64,000 bases of DNA from Brassica napus (taxonomy: Eukaryota > Streptophyta > Magnoliopsida > Brassicales > Brassicaceae): NCBI RefSeq assembly GCF_020379485.1, contig NC_063442.1:14196009-14260008 (forward strand). The letters run 5' to 3'. The translations under genes and the position numbers were made by a program. Shown here one piece after another: positions 12,230 through 23,639 of this stretch. The notes beneath the pieces are model-generated. The model ran no database searches. It saw only the letters and a program-made list of their open reading frames with translations, and was not told the DNA's origin. The stretch's first letter is position 1. Each line of letters opens with the position of its first letter.

Positions 12230-12430
12230 CAAGCCAATGTTGCATTAGCTAGGCTGAAAACTCAGTTTTTGATTTCTCTTGGACAAAATAGTTTCCTGAT
12301 GAAACGGTCTAGCTGCTCGAAGATGATGCTCGGCCATGTGGAGATATAGTCATGGAGTAGCTTATTCCGCTCAGACCAAATGCAGTAAATGGTTGCAAGA
12401 TACAATAAACACTTTAGTAGCTTTGGCGTT
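12230..12430 (-). pseudogene. Small LINE ORF2 relic
   Basis: On the minus strand a short frame reads IYCIWSERNKLLHDYIST, then WPSIIFEQLDRFIRK. This is the end of the zf-RVT/RNase H connector of plant L1 elements. It is about 200 bases long and truncated on both sides. Confidence 0.6.
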
Positions 12431-13306
12431 ATAGCATCCCTTAATTAAACTCATCGAATCAGAGGAAGCAGTGTATGTGGCTCCGTTTCTCAAATTTCTC
12501 CGTCCGTGGTATTGCTTCTGACTCTTCCGTTGCCGAGGACCTCGGCGACAGAGCCATGTTTCTGGATCATGATACTCCGTTTTAAACCGAAGCTGGGAGC
12601 ATTTCCAATTTAAATGACTGAGTTTCCCCGTACCTCACACCTTGCAATACCGTTGGGGCTTTGGAATAATGTTGCATAAACTCTGATTCTTCTTATGAAT
12701 CGAAAGGTATGTGTTGAAATGTGATTAATTGGTATCTGACACATTGATCTGAAGAAATAATATTTTGTCGTTTGTTTCTTCCAAATAAAGTTAATATCTA
12801 TTTCGTGTTAGCATTACTTCTTATAAACTTTGTGTTATTTGTACCGATGTAAACAAGTAAAAAAAATGTAAGCAAGTCACGCTGAAGTTGTTTATGGTTT
12901 TTCAACCGGATTGCTAATAAGTAATAACTTTCAAATGTATAAAGATTCACACAATACCGAGTAAATAGACAAAGTTTTTTTTCTGAATGAACAAAGTAAA
13001 GACAGCCATCCGAGGAGTCTCTTCTTCTTTCAAGTACTATAGTAGGCAGTTCTTTTTTGTCTGAGGGTGACACTTGTCTCATTTGCGAGCATCGACTTTT
13101 TTCGCGTCTCTGGCTGCAATAAACAGAGACAACAAAAGATCAGAAACATGAGGAAAATAATCTATGCTTTTCAATTAAAATTAGTTGATAAAACTCAATT
13201 TAATTATTTTACAAGAGTCGGATCCGCATGCTCACACGAGTTTTGTTTTAAATTTTATTTGTAAATTTAAAAATTAAGTAGTTTTTATAAGAAGTGCAGT
13301 GAAGCC
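12431..13306. other. Intergenic DNA, no gene seen
   Basis: Short frames on both strands have no recognisable content. A GC-richer patch at 12480-12660 could be an exon fragment but matches nothing I know. Confidence 0.3.
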
Positions 13307-13316
13307 TTTAAAATAA
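13307..13316. repeat. Target duplication of the MULE-like element, left copy
   Basis: TTTAAAATAA, identical to 20331-20340 at the other end. Confidence 0.8.
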
Positions 13317-13659
13317 GGGAAAACTGCCAAAAAAAATCCCCAACTTTCGAATATAAGCCAATAAGAGCTCCAACTCATTAGTGAACTATTTAAATCTCAA
13401 ATTGTTTAACCTTTCTCATTTAAATCACAAACTTTGTTTGACCGAACCAATTTAAACACCTCAAAAGTCAACAGTTAAAAATATGTTAACACCGTTACCT
13501 AATAAAACTATATCGTTTTCGCTAATATAAACTCCCTTTAAATCCCCAATTGCCACACCTTATTCTCCGAAATTCCTAAACGAAAACTACAATCTTTCTA
13601 CTCAGTTATGTTGGCGACATGAAATTTTCCTGGAAACTAAAACCGAAGATATATACTAC

Positions 13660-14095
13660 TGTAGAAGAATCCGACCTCGACACGTCCTAGTATCGACTCT
13701 CTAGTGTACGACCTCTCTAACGTTTGTACTCTCTCAATCACTCACGTCACTCGTTTGTTCGTAGATCGCGAATCTACACGCACTCGAGAACGAAGAAAAG
13801 AAAGAAAGAAAGAGAACGACACACACGAAGTTTTAGAATTCCCCTAACCTTGGGTACATCTCCTTCAGGATCGGTACCTGGAATCCACTAAACTCTTTGC
13901 GTGGTTTCACTTAGCTCAAGATACAACAATGGTGATCTGAGTCTAACGGAAGAAGATGAAGCCGTTAGGATAAGATATGATCCTCTGCTTCTTTCCCTTA
14001 TGTACTCCCGCGGTCTCAGCTTTGGAGTGGGCTTCACCAACATCATTCGAGGCCCATCTCAGAATATCAGGTCCAGTTGCTTATCAAACCTCACA
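13660..14095 (-). repeat. Copia 3' LTR
   Basis: 436 bases, TGTAGAAG...CCTCACA, near-identical to 18728-19163. The purine-rich AAAGATGGAGAT just inside it on the minus strand is the probable second-strand primer tract. Confidence 0.95.
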
Positions 14096-14322
14096 ATCTC
14101 CATCTTTGAAAGCTAACTGAACTGATGTTCTCCCTCCGCGTGCTTTCGACCAAACCTTAGTCGAAGCTTCACCGATCCTGGTCTTCCACCGAGCTCTTTT
14201 GTCCTTACTTCAAGCTCTCTTCATCAGTCTCATCTGAGCTGACTTCCGTCTCTCTGACTTCCGAGACTTAACTTATCCTCCATCGTCTTCTCAGTTCCAA
14301 AGACGACTGAGCTTCAGCTTCT

Positions 14323-17300
14323 TCAAGCTGATTCAATGACGCCTAGCTTCGCTAAGCATCCCTCGAACTTTTCTCCAGGCAATGTCTTGGTAAGCATATC
14401 AGCTGGATTTACCGAAGTGTGAATCTTTACTACTTTGACATCTCCATCTGCAATTACTTCTCTGATGAAGTTGTACTTAGTCTTGATGTGCTTAGTCTTT
14501 TCTCTGTATACGAAGTTCTTGGCTAGGTAGATCGCACTCTGGGAATCACAGTGCACTTCCACTACGCCTTTACTCAGCTTCATCTCTTCACATATTCCTT
14601 TCAGCCACAGACCCTCTCTTACCGAGTCTGACAACGCCATGTATTCTGCTTCCGTTGTTGACAACGCCACCACCTTCTGTAGAGACGACCGCCAGCTGAC
14701 TGTATTTCCTCCTACCGTGAACACATACCCAGTGATGGACCTGCTCCTATCCAAATCCGAGGCGTAGTCTGAGTCACAGTATCCTCTGATCATGAAGTCT
14801 TCATTCTTGGTGAAAGTTAAGTTCAACCTTAACGCCCCCTTAATGTACTTCATTATCCATTTCACAGCTAACCAGTGATCATTGCCAGGTTTGCTCATGA
14901 ACCTGCACACGACTCCTACTGCATACGCAAGGTCCGGCCTGGATCCCACCATTGCGTACATCAAACTCCCAACTGCACTTGTGTAAGGTATGTCTTCCAT
15001 TTCTCTAGCTTGCTGTTCTTCTTCTGGCTTAGTTAAGCTTTGTAGTTTAAACTGAGAACCTAGCGGTGTACTTACCGCTCTGCAGTCCATCATACCAAAC
15101 GTCTTTAGAACCTTAGCTAGATAATCATTCTGAGATAGAGTCAACACTCCTCTTGACCTATCTCTTTGTATGTCCATCCCCAAGATTCTTCTTGCACTCC
15201 CCAAGTCTTTCATATCAAACTCTCGACTCAGTTGATCCTTTAACTTCTGTACTGTCTTCATTTCCTTAGACGCTATTAGCATGTCGTCGACGTACAACAG
15301 TAGATAAACCGTGTCCTCTATATCTGATCCCTTCATATAGACGCACGGGTCATACTCGCTTCGTTTATAGTCTTGCTCCACCATGAACGTGTGAAAGCGA
15401 TGATTCCACTCCCTCGGTGACTGCTTCAGTCCGTAGAGGGACTTTCTAAGCAAACACACCTTCTTCTCCTTTCCTTCCTGAACGTACCCCTCTGGCTGCT
15501 CCATATAGACTCGTTCCTTTAGGACTCCATGAAGGAAGGCGGTCTTTACATCTAGTTGTTCTAGCTCTAAGTCAAAATGTGCTACTGCCGATAGTAGAAG
15601 CCTTATGGAAACGTGCTTTACCCCTGGAGCGAAGACCTCGTTATAATCAATTCCCTCTACTTGGGCATATCCTTTTGCTACCAACCTCCCCTTATACCTA
15701 GGTGGTTGATTCTCACCGGGAATGCCTGGTTTGAGTTTAAAAATCCATCTACACCCTATGACTTTGTGTCCTTTTGGGCGATCCACATAATCCCATGTGT
15801 GATTCTTTTCCAGTGACTCCATTTCCTCATCTGCTGCTCCATTCCAGTAGACTTTGTCTCTGCTCCTCATAGCCTCAGTATAACTTTTAGGTTCTTGAAT
15901 TTCTATATCTTCAGCACTAGACAATGCATAGGCGAAGAAATCAGCATCCTCAAACTTTGAAGGTGGTCTAATGACCCTCCTCTCTCTATCTCTTGCTAAC
16001 ACGTAGTTGTCAAGCTGCTCCACCTGAGCGCTACTCTCATCACCATCTTCTGACTCTGCTTCTTGGACTGCTTCTTCTGAGTCTGTTGGCCCCATTGAGC
16101 CTTCACCCGCAGCTTCTTGTTCTTGTGACTGACTATTTTCAGAAGCTCCACCTGAGTTTGAGCTCTCTCCTTCACAGACATCTTCAAGATCACTTTTGAA
16201 AGTAACTTTCTTCTTTACAACCTGAGGACTCAGTTTCTCTTCAACGGTTGTTTGCTCTTTCTCAAGGTCTTTGTAGAATTTTTCCTCATTGAATACTACG
16301 TCCTTGCTTATTACCAGCTTCTTCTCATCTATAAGCCAGACTCTGTAGCCTCGCGTTCCTTCTGCGTAGCCAACAAATACACCCTTAGCTGCTCTAGGAC
16401 TGGTCTTTTCCTTAACTTGATGAACATAAGCAATGCACCCGAAGCTCCTAAGATGACTATAATCTGGTTCATGACCTGACCATCTTTCTTCTGGGATCTC
16501 GAACCTTATCGACGAGTTTGGTGATCTGTTGATTACGTAGACTGCCGTTGATGCTGCTTCCGCCCAATAGCTCCCATCTAGACCCGTTTCACTCAACATT
16601 GCTCTGACTTTGTCCATGATTGTTCTGTTCATCCTTTCAGAGATGCCGTTTTGTTGTGGGGTATAAGGACATGTCTTATGTCTCCTTATCCCAGCTTCTG
16701 CGCATAGTTGATCAAACTTCTTATTGCAGAATTCCAGCCCGTTGTCTGTCCTTAGCCCTTTAATCCTTCTGCATGTTTGATTCTCCACCAGTGCTTTCCA
16801 CTCTGCAAAACAATTAAACACTTCTGATTTAGCCTTAAGAAAATAGATCCAAACCTTTTTAGAGTAATCATCTGTAAAAGTTAGGAAATATTGAGCCCCT
16901 GATAAGCTCGAAACTGTGTTAGGAGATCCCCAAAGATCTGAGTGAATGTAGTCGAGAATGTTCTTTGTGATGTGTTTTGCTTTCGGGAACTTCTGCTTAT
17001 GTGCTTTTCCCATCGCACATCCTTCGCAGAAGTCGAGCTTCTTGACTTCTTCCTTCTTAAGAAGTCCCTTCCTGGCCAGTGTTTCCATTGACCGAAGACT
17101 CATGTGAGCCAGTCTGGTATGCCATCTCTTGGTAAGATCCACATCTCCTGTTACTGTATTTGCCTCTGGTCTTCTCACTGTGCCCTGAAGATAGTAGAGA
17201 CCATTGTTGTACTTTCCTGATAGTACTTCCTTGCCTCCCTTGTGAAAGCGGATTACATAGTCCTTTCCACTGTAACTGCACCCAGCTTGTTCTAGCTGAC

Positions 17301-18450
17301 CATAGGATATCAAGTTTCTTCCCATCTCCGGAACATATCGAACGTCGTTCAGAGTAACTATAGATCCATCGACGTTTTCTATAGTTATCTTTCCCATGCC
17401 TTGCACCCTGCAAGACGAGTTGTTTCCCATCATGACCTTGTTCCCTTCGAACTCTGTGAACTCAGATAGGAACTCTTTGCGTGGAGTTATGTGGAAGATG
17501 CATCCAGAGTCCAAGACCCATTCCTCGTATGAGACTATTAAGCTGGCAGTCAGAGCTGTTGGGCCTGGTAAGTCTCTGGCCACATTTGCTGAGCTTCCCG
17601 GTTTCGTTGACTGAGACATAGACTTGCGTTCTGGACAGTCTCTCTTCCAGTGACTGTCACTTCCACATATCCAGCAGCTTTTATCTTGCTTTCCAGTTTG
17701 TTTCCCTCTAGACTTCGATCTGAATTTGCCTCTTGTCTTGTTGTTCCACTGCTTGTTGCTTCCAGAGTCATTCCTCGTGAATGATCTTCCTCTAGACTCA
17801 CTGTAGAGACCTTCTGACTGCTTTCCTCTTGTAGTTAGTCCCTTTTGCTTCAGCTCTGCTTCCTTAGAGTAGGCGGCTGTGATGACTTCATTAACCGTGA
17901 GAGTATCCTTTCCCGTCCCGTACTGCAGTGTGTGCACCAATGGTTCGTAAACCGTAGGGAGACCAGAGAGGAGCTGTATAGCTTAATCCTCATCTGATAT
18001 CTCGATCTTGATACTCGCTAGATCAGCTACTAACTTTAGGAAATAGTCAAAATTTTCTTCCATTGGCTTGTCTTCCTCCATTCTGAAACATGAGAATTTC
18101 TTCTTGAGGTATATGCGGTTTGGTAGTGACTTTGTCTGGTAGTCTCTTTCCAAAGCTTTCCACATTCCAAGAGCAGTGGTCTCATTCATGATCTTTCTGA
18201 GTATGACATCACTGAGACATGTGCTGAAGAGGCTCCTGACTCTCAGATCTTTTTCAGCCTTCTTTGGGTCTACTTTCGCTTCAACCCCTTCCTCTGTCTT
18301 CCCTGCGTCGACTTCTGAAGTAGTTTCCTCCTGAAGAACTGACAATAACCCTTGGATCTCTAATTGCCCCATCATCTTGAATTTCCAGAGTCCAAAGTCA
18401 CCCTTTCCGTCAAACTTCTCGATCTCGAACTTTCCTCGTGTTGGATCCAT
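14323..18450 (-). pseudogene. Copia gag-pol polyprotein with one in-frame stop
   Basis: The reading frame starts at 18450 (MDPTRGKFEIEKFDGKGDFG) and runs to 14323 in one frame, broken only by a TAA at 17980-17982 after 155 codons. The second part, 17940-14323, encodes 1,205 residues; numbering below is from 17940. Domains in order: gag of the UBN2 type before and after the stop; zinc knuckle CWICGSDSHWKRDC at 89-102; protease DSG at 144-146; integrase with SDLWGSP near 332, RTDNGLEF near 396 and SERMN near 435; reverse transcriptase with YVDD at 883-886; RNase H with DSDYASD near 1060 and TTEAEYMAL after it; tail ADMLTKTLP. The frame is intact after the lesion. The stop lies in gag, upstream of every enzyme, so the copy is probably dead without readthrough or help in trans. 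Confidence 0.95.
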
Positions 18451-18713
18451 GCTTCTTGATACTAGAGACTTCTCTTCTTGTTACCTGCAGATAAAAGAAA
18501 GACAATCCCACAGTACCTCGATCCACAAACACAAATTCTAAATCAGATCGAAAGAGATTAAGAGTAACAATGAACTTCCTTTGGATTCCTGATCAACTCA
18601 GTCTTGTTGATCCGATCTTCGAGAACTCGCCTCCACGTAGAACAATGTCGTTCTACAGATCTTCCGGCTCGATCCTGTCTTCTGGATTCTCCTTTGATCT
18701 CGCTCGAACTCAA

Positions 18714-18725
18714 GCTCTGATACCA
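18714..18725 (-). other. Primer binding site for initiator tRNA-Met
   Basis: Minus-strand TGGTATCAGAGC, the standard copia minus-strand priming site, two bases from the 5' LTR. Confidence 0.95.
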
Positions 18726-18727
18726 CT

Positions 18728-19163
18728 TGTAGAAGAATCCGACCTCGACACGTCCTAGTATCGACTCTCTAGTGTACGACCTCTCTAACGTTTGTACTCT
18801 CTCAATCACTCACGTCACTCGTTTGTTCGTAGATCGCGAATCTACACGCACTCGAGAACGAAGAAAAGAAAGAAAGAAAGAGAACGACACACACGAAGTT
18901 TTAGAGTTCCCCTAACCTTGGGTACATCTCCTTCAGGATCGGTACCTGGAATCCACTAAACTCTTTGCGTGGTTTCACTTAGCTCAAGATACAACAATGG
19001 TGATCTGAGTCTAACGGAAGAAGATGAAGCCGTTAGGATAAGATATGATCCTCTGCTTCTTTCCCTTATGTACTCCCGCGGTCTCAGCTTTGGAGTGGGC
19101 TTCACCAACATCATTCGAGGCCCATCTCAGAATATCAGGCCCAGTTGCTTATCAAACCTCACA
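18728..19163 (-). repeat. Copia 5' LTR
   Basis: 436 bases, the same length as the 3' LTR. It should carry the element promoter, reading leftwards into gag. Confidence 0.95.
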
Positions 19164-20101
19164 ACTACTTGAATTGGTTTATGCGTCGATGCTATTATTT
19201 AGTGAAGATGACTTTGGCGTCGACACAAGTGATTCTAAGTCCAAACTCTCCGACAGAGGTATTAAACAACCATCAGGTCTTGCGTCCAAAAACTTGAAAG
19301 ATGCAGTTTCGTTGTTTGTTTAGGTTGTGCTCTCGGCTTCTCTCGGCTTGTGGTTGAGACGAAAATAATGTATCAGGAGTTCGAAGCTTCTGATAGAAGT
19401 CACTCGCGTAAACTGGATTAGGGTTTAGAATTTCTTGTTGAAGGGGGCAAGAGTAGAGAGGTCAGCATCAACACATCAGGACTAAACAAAAACAACACAT
19501 TAGATGCAAGTTATGCAACTGATGCTAAGTTCTATTGATTGGAAAGTGTGGCTAAAAGTGTGGAGAAATCAAGAAGATCAAGACGCAGTACAGGTCGATG
19601 TCATTCTTTACAAGTCTTGCGGATATGAATAATCCAATGGTTTTTATTTAGTTATCATCTATACATATAGTGTTGACCACCTATACATATAGTAGACGAG
19701 CTGATAGTGTTGACCACCTATGCATATAGTCCATCAATTCAACGTGCTATTTGGATATAATAACTTGGTAGGAGTACTTGGTATCCTTTATATATTTCAG
19801 TTTTTTAGGTTGAGGATGGTATCCTTTATATATTTCAGTTTTTTAGGTTGAGGAAAAGAATCTTTCTGCTTAATGTATTTTGTCGCAAGAGCTGAAATAT
19901 ATATATATATATAGCTCAAGCTTATCTGTGATATGAATATTGAAGCAAAGGGAATCGTTTATCTTCAAGTTTAACATTTCATTACATACTAAAAGAAATT
20001 GGTAAAAATGACAAGAACTACAGAGACGAGAGAAAGATATTGAAGAGTTTCTAATGATCATGCCATTGACTGTAAACAGAGCTCCACTCATTGATCATGC
20101 C
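19164..20101. other. Inner part of the MULE-like element, with small tandem repeats
   Basis: After the copia insertion a 54-codon frame on the plus strand ends at 19323. Further on, a 38-base unit starting GGTATCCTTTATATATTTC is present twice (19780 and 19818). A unit containing GTGTTGACCACCTAT occurs at about 19669 and 19709. A TA microsatellite lies at about 19895-19912. No recognised product. Confidence 0.45.
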
Positions 20102-20330
20102 ATTGAGGGGAGTTTATGTTAGGCAAAAACGACATAGTTTTATTAGGTAACGGTGTTAACATGTTTATAACTGTTGGCTTTTGAGGTGTTTATATTGGCC
20201 CCGGTCAAATAAAGTTTATGATTTATAATGGAAAAGTTTAAACAATTTGAGATTTAAATAGCTCACTAATGAGCTGGAGCTTTTATTGGATTAGATTTGA
20301 AAGTTTGGGTTTTTTTTTTGCAGTTTTCCC

Positions 20331-20340
20331 TTTAAAATAA
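20331..20340. repeat. Target duplication of the MULE-like element, right copy
   Basis: TTTAAAATAA, identical to 13307-13316. Confidence 0.8.
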
Positions 20341-21080
20341 TATATATACTAGGTTAAGACCTGCGCCTTGCACGGGATGAACATTATATATAAAAATTAT
20401 TTTATATATTATATATTTATAACATATAATAAAATAATAAATATATATTGAATAATTAAAAAGTCATTATCTACTATTTATATAATTAAATTGGTGCGAA
20501 CATATAAATAAATTTTATAAATCAAAATATATTTTTTTCTATTTGATATGATATATAATTAAATTTAAATGATAATAACATATATATGGTATATTTTAAT
20601 ATTAATATTTATTAGATGATGCTTTTTGCTCATATTTGTTTTTTATCATTTGTATCTGTTATACAAAAAAGTCTAAATTAGTGATAACAAAATTTTCACT
20701 GTGGGATTAATGGTTTAAGTAATTTATAATATTGTAAGAAATTAAGTTGTCAATATTTTTTCAAATTTTTTATCAAAAAAATATTCAAAGTAAATTTCAA
20801 AATTAAGATATTTATGTATTTTTATATGGCATATAGTTTAATTTAAAATGATACATATATTTATATATCTTTTATTTTTGATACTTATTAAATGAGACTT
20901 TCAACTTATATTATTTTTTTAATTATTTGTATCATGTCATAACATTCAACTTATATTATTTTTTATATGGCATATAGTTTAATTTAAAATGATACATATA
21001 TTTATATATCTTTTATTTTTGATACTTATTAAATGAGACTTTCAACTTATATTATTTTTTTAATTATTAAATGAGACTTT
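20341..21080. repeat. Very AT-rich stretch with a 141-bp tandem duplication and a Helitron-like end
   Basis: A segment containing TATATGGCATATAGTTTAAT at about 20824 recurs at about 20965, a spacing of 141 bases, and a shorter third piece starts near 21061. At 20349-20380 the sequence CTAGGTTAAGACCTGCGCC, followed by TTGCACGGG, looks like the reverse of a Helitron 3' terminus (short hairpin, then CTAG). No coding capacity. Confidence 0.5.
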
Positions 21081-21382
21081 CAACTTTCAAAGAACCCTGC
21101 CTCTCTGATGTAGAAACGCCTTTGAAAATCATAGCATTCTGCTCTCGCCATAAATGCTAGATGATCACATGCACAACTGAAACACCACTCAAATGGAGCG
21201 TATAGGGGCAGCGCGGTGTCTATTAAACGAAGCTAGAAATGAGGCAAGGTCAGCAGGAGGAACCCGAAGGAACCTAGACCAAATGTTCCTAGAGACACAT
21301 TGGAAGAACAAGTGAGAGTGAGATTCAATTCCAGTTGAGCAAAGAACACATTGGTCAGCGACATTAAGACCCCAAGCATGTC

Positions 21383-22184
21383 TGAAATCTATTATGAAAG
21401 CGTGATCTTATTCATTCATCATGTTGTGTTTATATACAAACTAGAATATCCTTCTCTACATAGGAGAAGATAAAGATAACAATAACTCTATATCCCATAA
21501 TACTCAAGAACTGATTGTCCATCTTGTCTGCAGTTGGTGATGGCGTCCTGTAGTTGATGCATACGAGTCCCGTTTTTAACCGAGAAACGAAAACGGAGAG
21601 TTTCCCAAAGTTTGTGTGCTTCAGGAACATAGGTAACAGTCAATCGGACCTTTGCATCAATTAATGTACGGATCCAGCCAACGATCATAGAGTTTTCCGC
21701 TAGCCATCTAGAAAGATCTGGTTTGGACTCTGGTTTTGGTATAGTCCCATCAATAAAACCAAATTTATGTTTAGCTTGAAGCGAGTTCCGGAGTTCTGTA
21801 GACCATTCTGAATAGTTGTCGCTTGTGAGCGAAACCGAAGTAATCAAAGACCCTGGATTATCCGATGGGTGTAGATAGTAAGGCGATGAAGCATGAGTTG
21901 CCGCTGCCGTTGTCGTAGTAGTAGTAGTAGAAGGATTGATTGATGATGATGTATTATCGTCAGCCATAGGATTGATTTAGTAGTATGCGGAAAAGAAAAA
22001 TTAGGTCAGAGTTTATGAGATCTTAGCTCTGATACCATGAAATATATTATGAAAGCGTGATCTTATTCATTAATCAGGCTGTGTTTATATACAAACTAGA
22101 ATATCCTTCTCTACATAGGAGAAGATAACGATAACTCTATACACCTAAAGAATAGGAAACTATTAACATAATGTATATCCATTA
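21383..22184 (-). mobile_element. Internally deleted copia element carrying only gag
   Basis: The outer ends are flanked by ATGTC (21378-21382 and 22185-22189). The repeats at 21383-21492 and 22038-22184 both begin TGAAAT and share about 100 bases. A perfect primer binding site TGGTATCAGAGC lies at 22037-22026, touching the 5' LTR. The interior keeps only gag, and the gag frame runs directly into the left LTR. The left LTR is about 37 bases short on its inner side, so one deletion removed protease to RNase H and part of the LTR. Confidence 0.85.
21488..21967 (-). pseudogene. Copia gag N-terminal fragment
   Basis: 159 residues from MADDNTSSSINPSTTTTTTT to VLEYYGI. After a Thr/Ala-rich head it carries the copia gag N-terminal motif (YYLHPSDNPGSLITSVSLTS, then NYSEWSTELRNSLQAKHKFG and FIDGTIPKP) and part of the UBN2 helix bundle (LWETLRFRFSVKNG). 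The stop is supplied by LTR sequence. The protein would lack the knuckle and every enzyme, but the frame has no internal lesion. Elements of this type can still be mobilised by related full copies. Confidence 0.85.
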
Positions 22185-22910
22185 ATGTCTCTAGTTGCAA
22201 GTCTCGTTAGCCAAGTCTTCCAAGAAATGAATGAGCACCGACGGATTTCCTGTTTTAACCAGACAAGTTTACACCATGAGACCGTGCGCCACAACCACGT
22301 TGCTTTGGAGGAGAACTGATCCTTAAAGTGACCAGGAGAACTATACCACAAGAAAACATCATCACCTGCATCATCAGTGGGACGCTGGATTGATGAGAGA
22401 GTAACATGTAGAGAGAGGATATTCTCTGATCTAGCACCTGGTAGACACCAGCCAGTAGAGATAGCTGCATCAGCGACTTTAGTCTTCAAAGGCAGCCTGA
22501 GAAGAGAAGGAGCACGCTGTCCTAGAAAATTTATCAATGGACCATGATCTGTCCAAGAGTCAAACCAAAATGATGCTGATCTTCCATTACCTATTTTGCC
22601 TCTCGTTAGGTTTTTCAAATCCTCCTTTAGCCTTAGCATAGATCGGACTGTTGGAGAGAAGCGTTGAGCATCAGGAGTCATCCAATAGCTTCGCCTTTGG
22701 AAGAGATTGTTTTGTAGCCATGCCACCCATAAGGATCAATAGGCTGAGAAGAAATTCCAAACTCTCTTAAGCCGTAAAACATACTCAAACTCTTATAGGT
22801 GCCTAATACCAAGGCCAACTTCCATTTTCGGGCTGCAGATATTTTCCCAGGAGACAGGTGCTCCTCTAGCTGATGTAACCGAGTTTTTCCACAAGAAGGC
22901 AGCACATAAA

Positions 22911-23601
22911 CTATGATCCAATTTAAATAATCTATTTAGATAATCATATTAGTATCAACCTATTTTTTACTAACACTTATTACTTTGCCACTATAGTTTT
23001 CCTAATCTTTTTTGAACAACGTGTAAAAGATAGATAAGAAAGACACAAAAACAATTACCTTGACTTGCATCCTCAAGTTCATCAGTGTCAGCAGGAATTC
23101 TGAAAACATTATGCTAGCCCATTTTTGAACCTATAACTGGTAGAAACCTCTTAGTTTTCTAAAAAATTAAAATTTTCGCATAAATAGCTCAATAAGTCAA
23201 TATGGAAGCATTGTTTGAGCGATCACAACCAACATATCATTGTATGTGATGCAATGCGTAAAACAAAACTAACCTGCAATAAACAGAGTGAACCACACCA
23301 CAACATGAGATAACAAACACCCCACTCAGCAATATTCCCTATGTTTCATATTGTATTATGTTTTACATCAATACGTACATATTAAAAACTATTTTTCCCA
23401 AAATATCACCAAAAGTATATATAGTTTATAACTATTTTATTTTATTATAAAAATAATTTGGTTATAAATTAAATTTATTTAAATATGTGAAGATATATTT
23501 ATTATTTATATTGTGAAACAACAAAAAGTTCTAAAATATCATAAATATTGAAATGGAAGGAGTAACACTAATTAAGAAAGAAAAAAACTCATAAACTTCG
23601 A
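22911..23601. other. AT-rich spacer with a MITE
   Basis: Apart from the MITE-like block at about 23334-23564 I see no gene or defined element. Confidence 0.4.
23334..23564. mobile_element. Stowaway-type MITE (decayed)
   Basis: The left end reads ATTCCCTATGTTTCATATTG. The right end, inverted, reads CTCCTTCCATTTCAATATTT. The ends are imperfect inverted repeats of the CTCCCTCCGTTTC class, and the centre is AT-rich and non-coding. Confidence 0.5.
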
Positions 23602-23619
23602 TCCTTATTTACATTACAT
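23602..23619. repeat. LINE target duplication, 3' side
   Basis: TCCTTATTTACATTACAT, identical to 37392-37409. Confidence 0.93.
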
Positions 23620-23639
23620 TTTTTTTTGACAGCAAATAT

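Larger units (their letters stand above)
13660..19163 (-). mobile_element. Nearly intact Ty1/copia retrotransposon (5,504 bp)
   Basis: Two 436-base LTRs (13660-14095 and 18728-19163), each TG...CA, enclose a minus-strand gag-pol. The target duplication ACTAC is perfect (13655-13659 and 19164-19168). A full primer binding site TGGTATCAGAGC lies at 18725-18714, two bases inside the 5' LTR. By eye the two LTRs differ at only two positions, an A/G near 13850 / 18918 and a T/C near 14072 / 19140, so the insertion is recent. It lies inside the MULE-like element. Its one visible coding lesion is an in-frame stop at 17980-17982. Confidence 0.96.
13317..20330. mobile_element. MULE-like transposon with about 230-bp inverted repeats, interrupted by a copia element
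   Basis: The left end (13317, GGGAAAACTGCC) and right end (20330, GCAGTTTTCCC) are inverted copies that stay alignable for about 230 bases (13317-13548 and about 20102-20330). Both are flanked by TTTAAAATAA (13307-13316 and 20331-20340), a 10-base direct repeat. Long inverted repeats with a 9-10 base target duplication fit the Mutator superfamily. Without the nested copia element (13660-19163 plus its 5-base duplication) the element is about 1.5 kb and has no transposase, so it is non-autonomous. The inner part may be captured DNA: after the copia insertion a frame reads LVYASMLLFSEDDFGVDTSD and stops near 19323. I do not recognise it. Confidence 0.8.
21085..22910 (-). pseudogene. LINE ORF2 relic (connector and zf-RVT), split by a copia-derived element
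   Basis: On the minus strand 22905-22190 reads through the LINE thumb/connector (GKIGNGRSASFWFDSWTDHG, VADAAISTGW, FLWYSSPGHFK) to WKTWLTRLATRD. The frame then meets the insertion at 22184 and resumes at 21377 with HAWGLNVADQCVLCSTGIES, then HSHLFFQCVSRNIW. The two halves join at a sensible place in the zf-RVT domain. This shows that 21383-22184 inserted into a pre-existing LINE copy. The relic lacks RT and RNase H. Confidence 0.8.

Noticed and set aside
16252..16479. Plus-strand frames inside the copia element (15613-17614)
   Set aside because: They are antisense shadows of the gag-pol frame on the minus strand.
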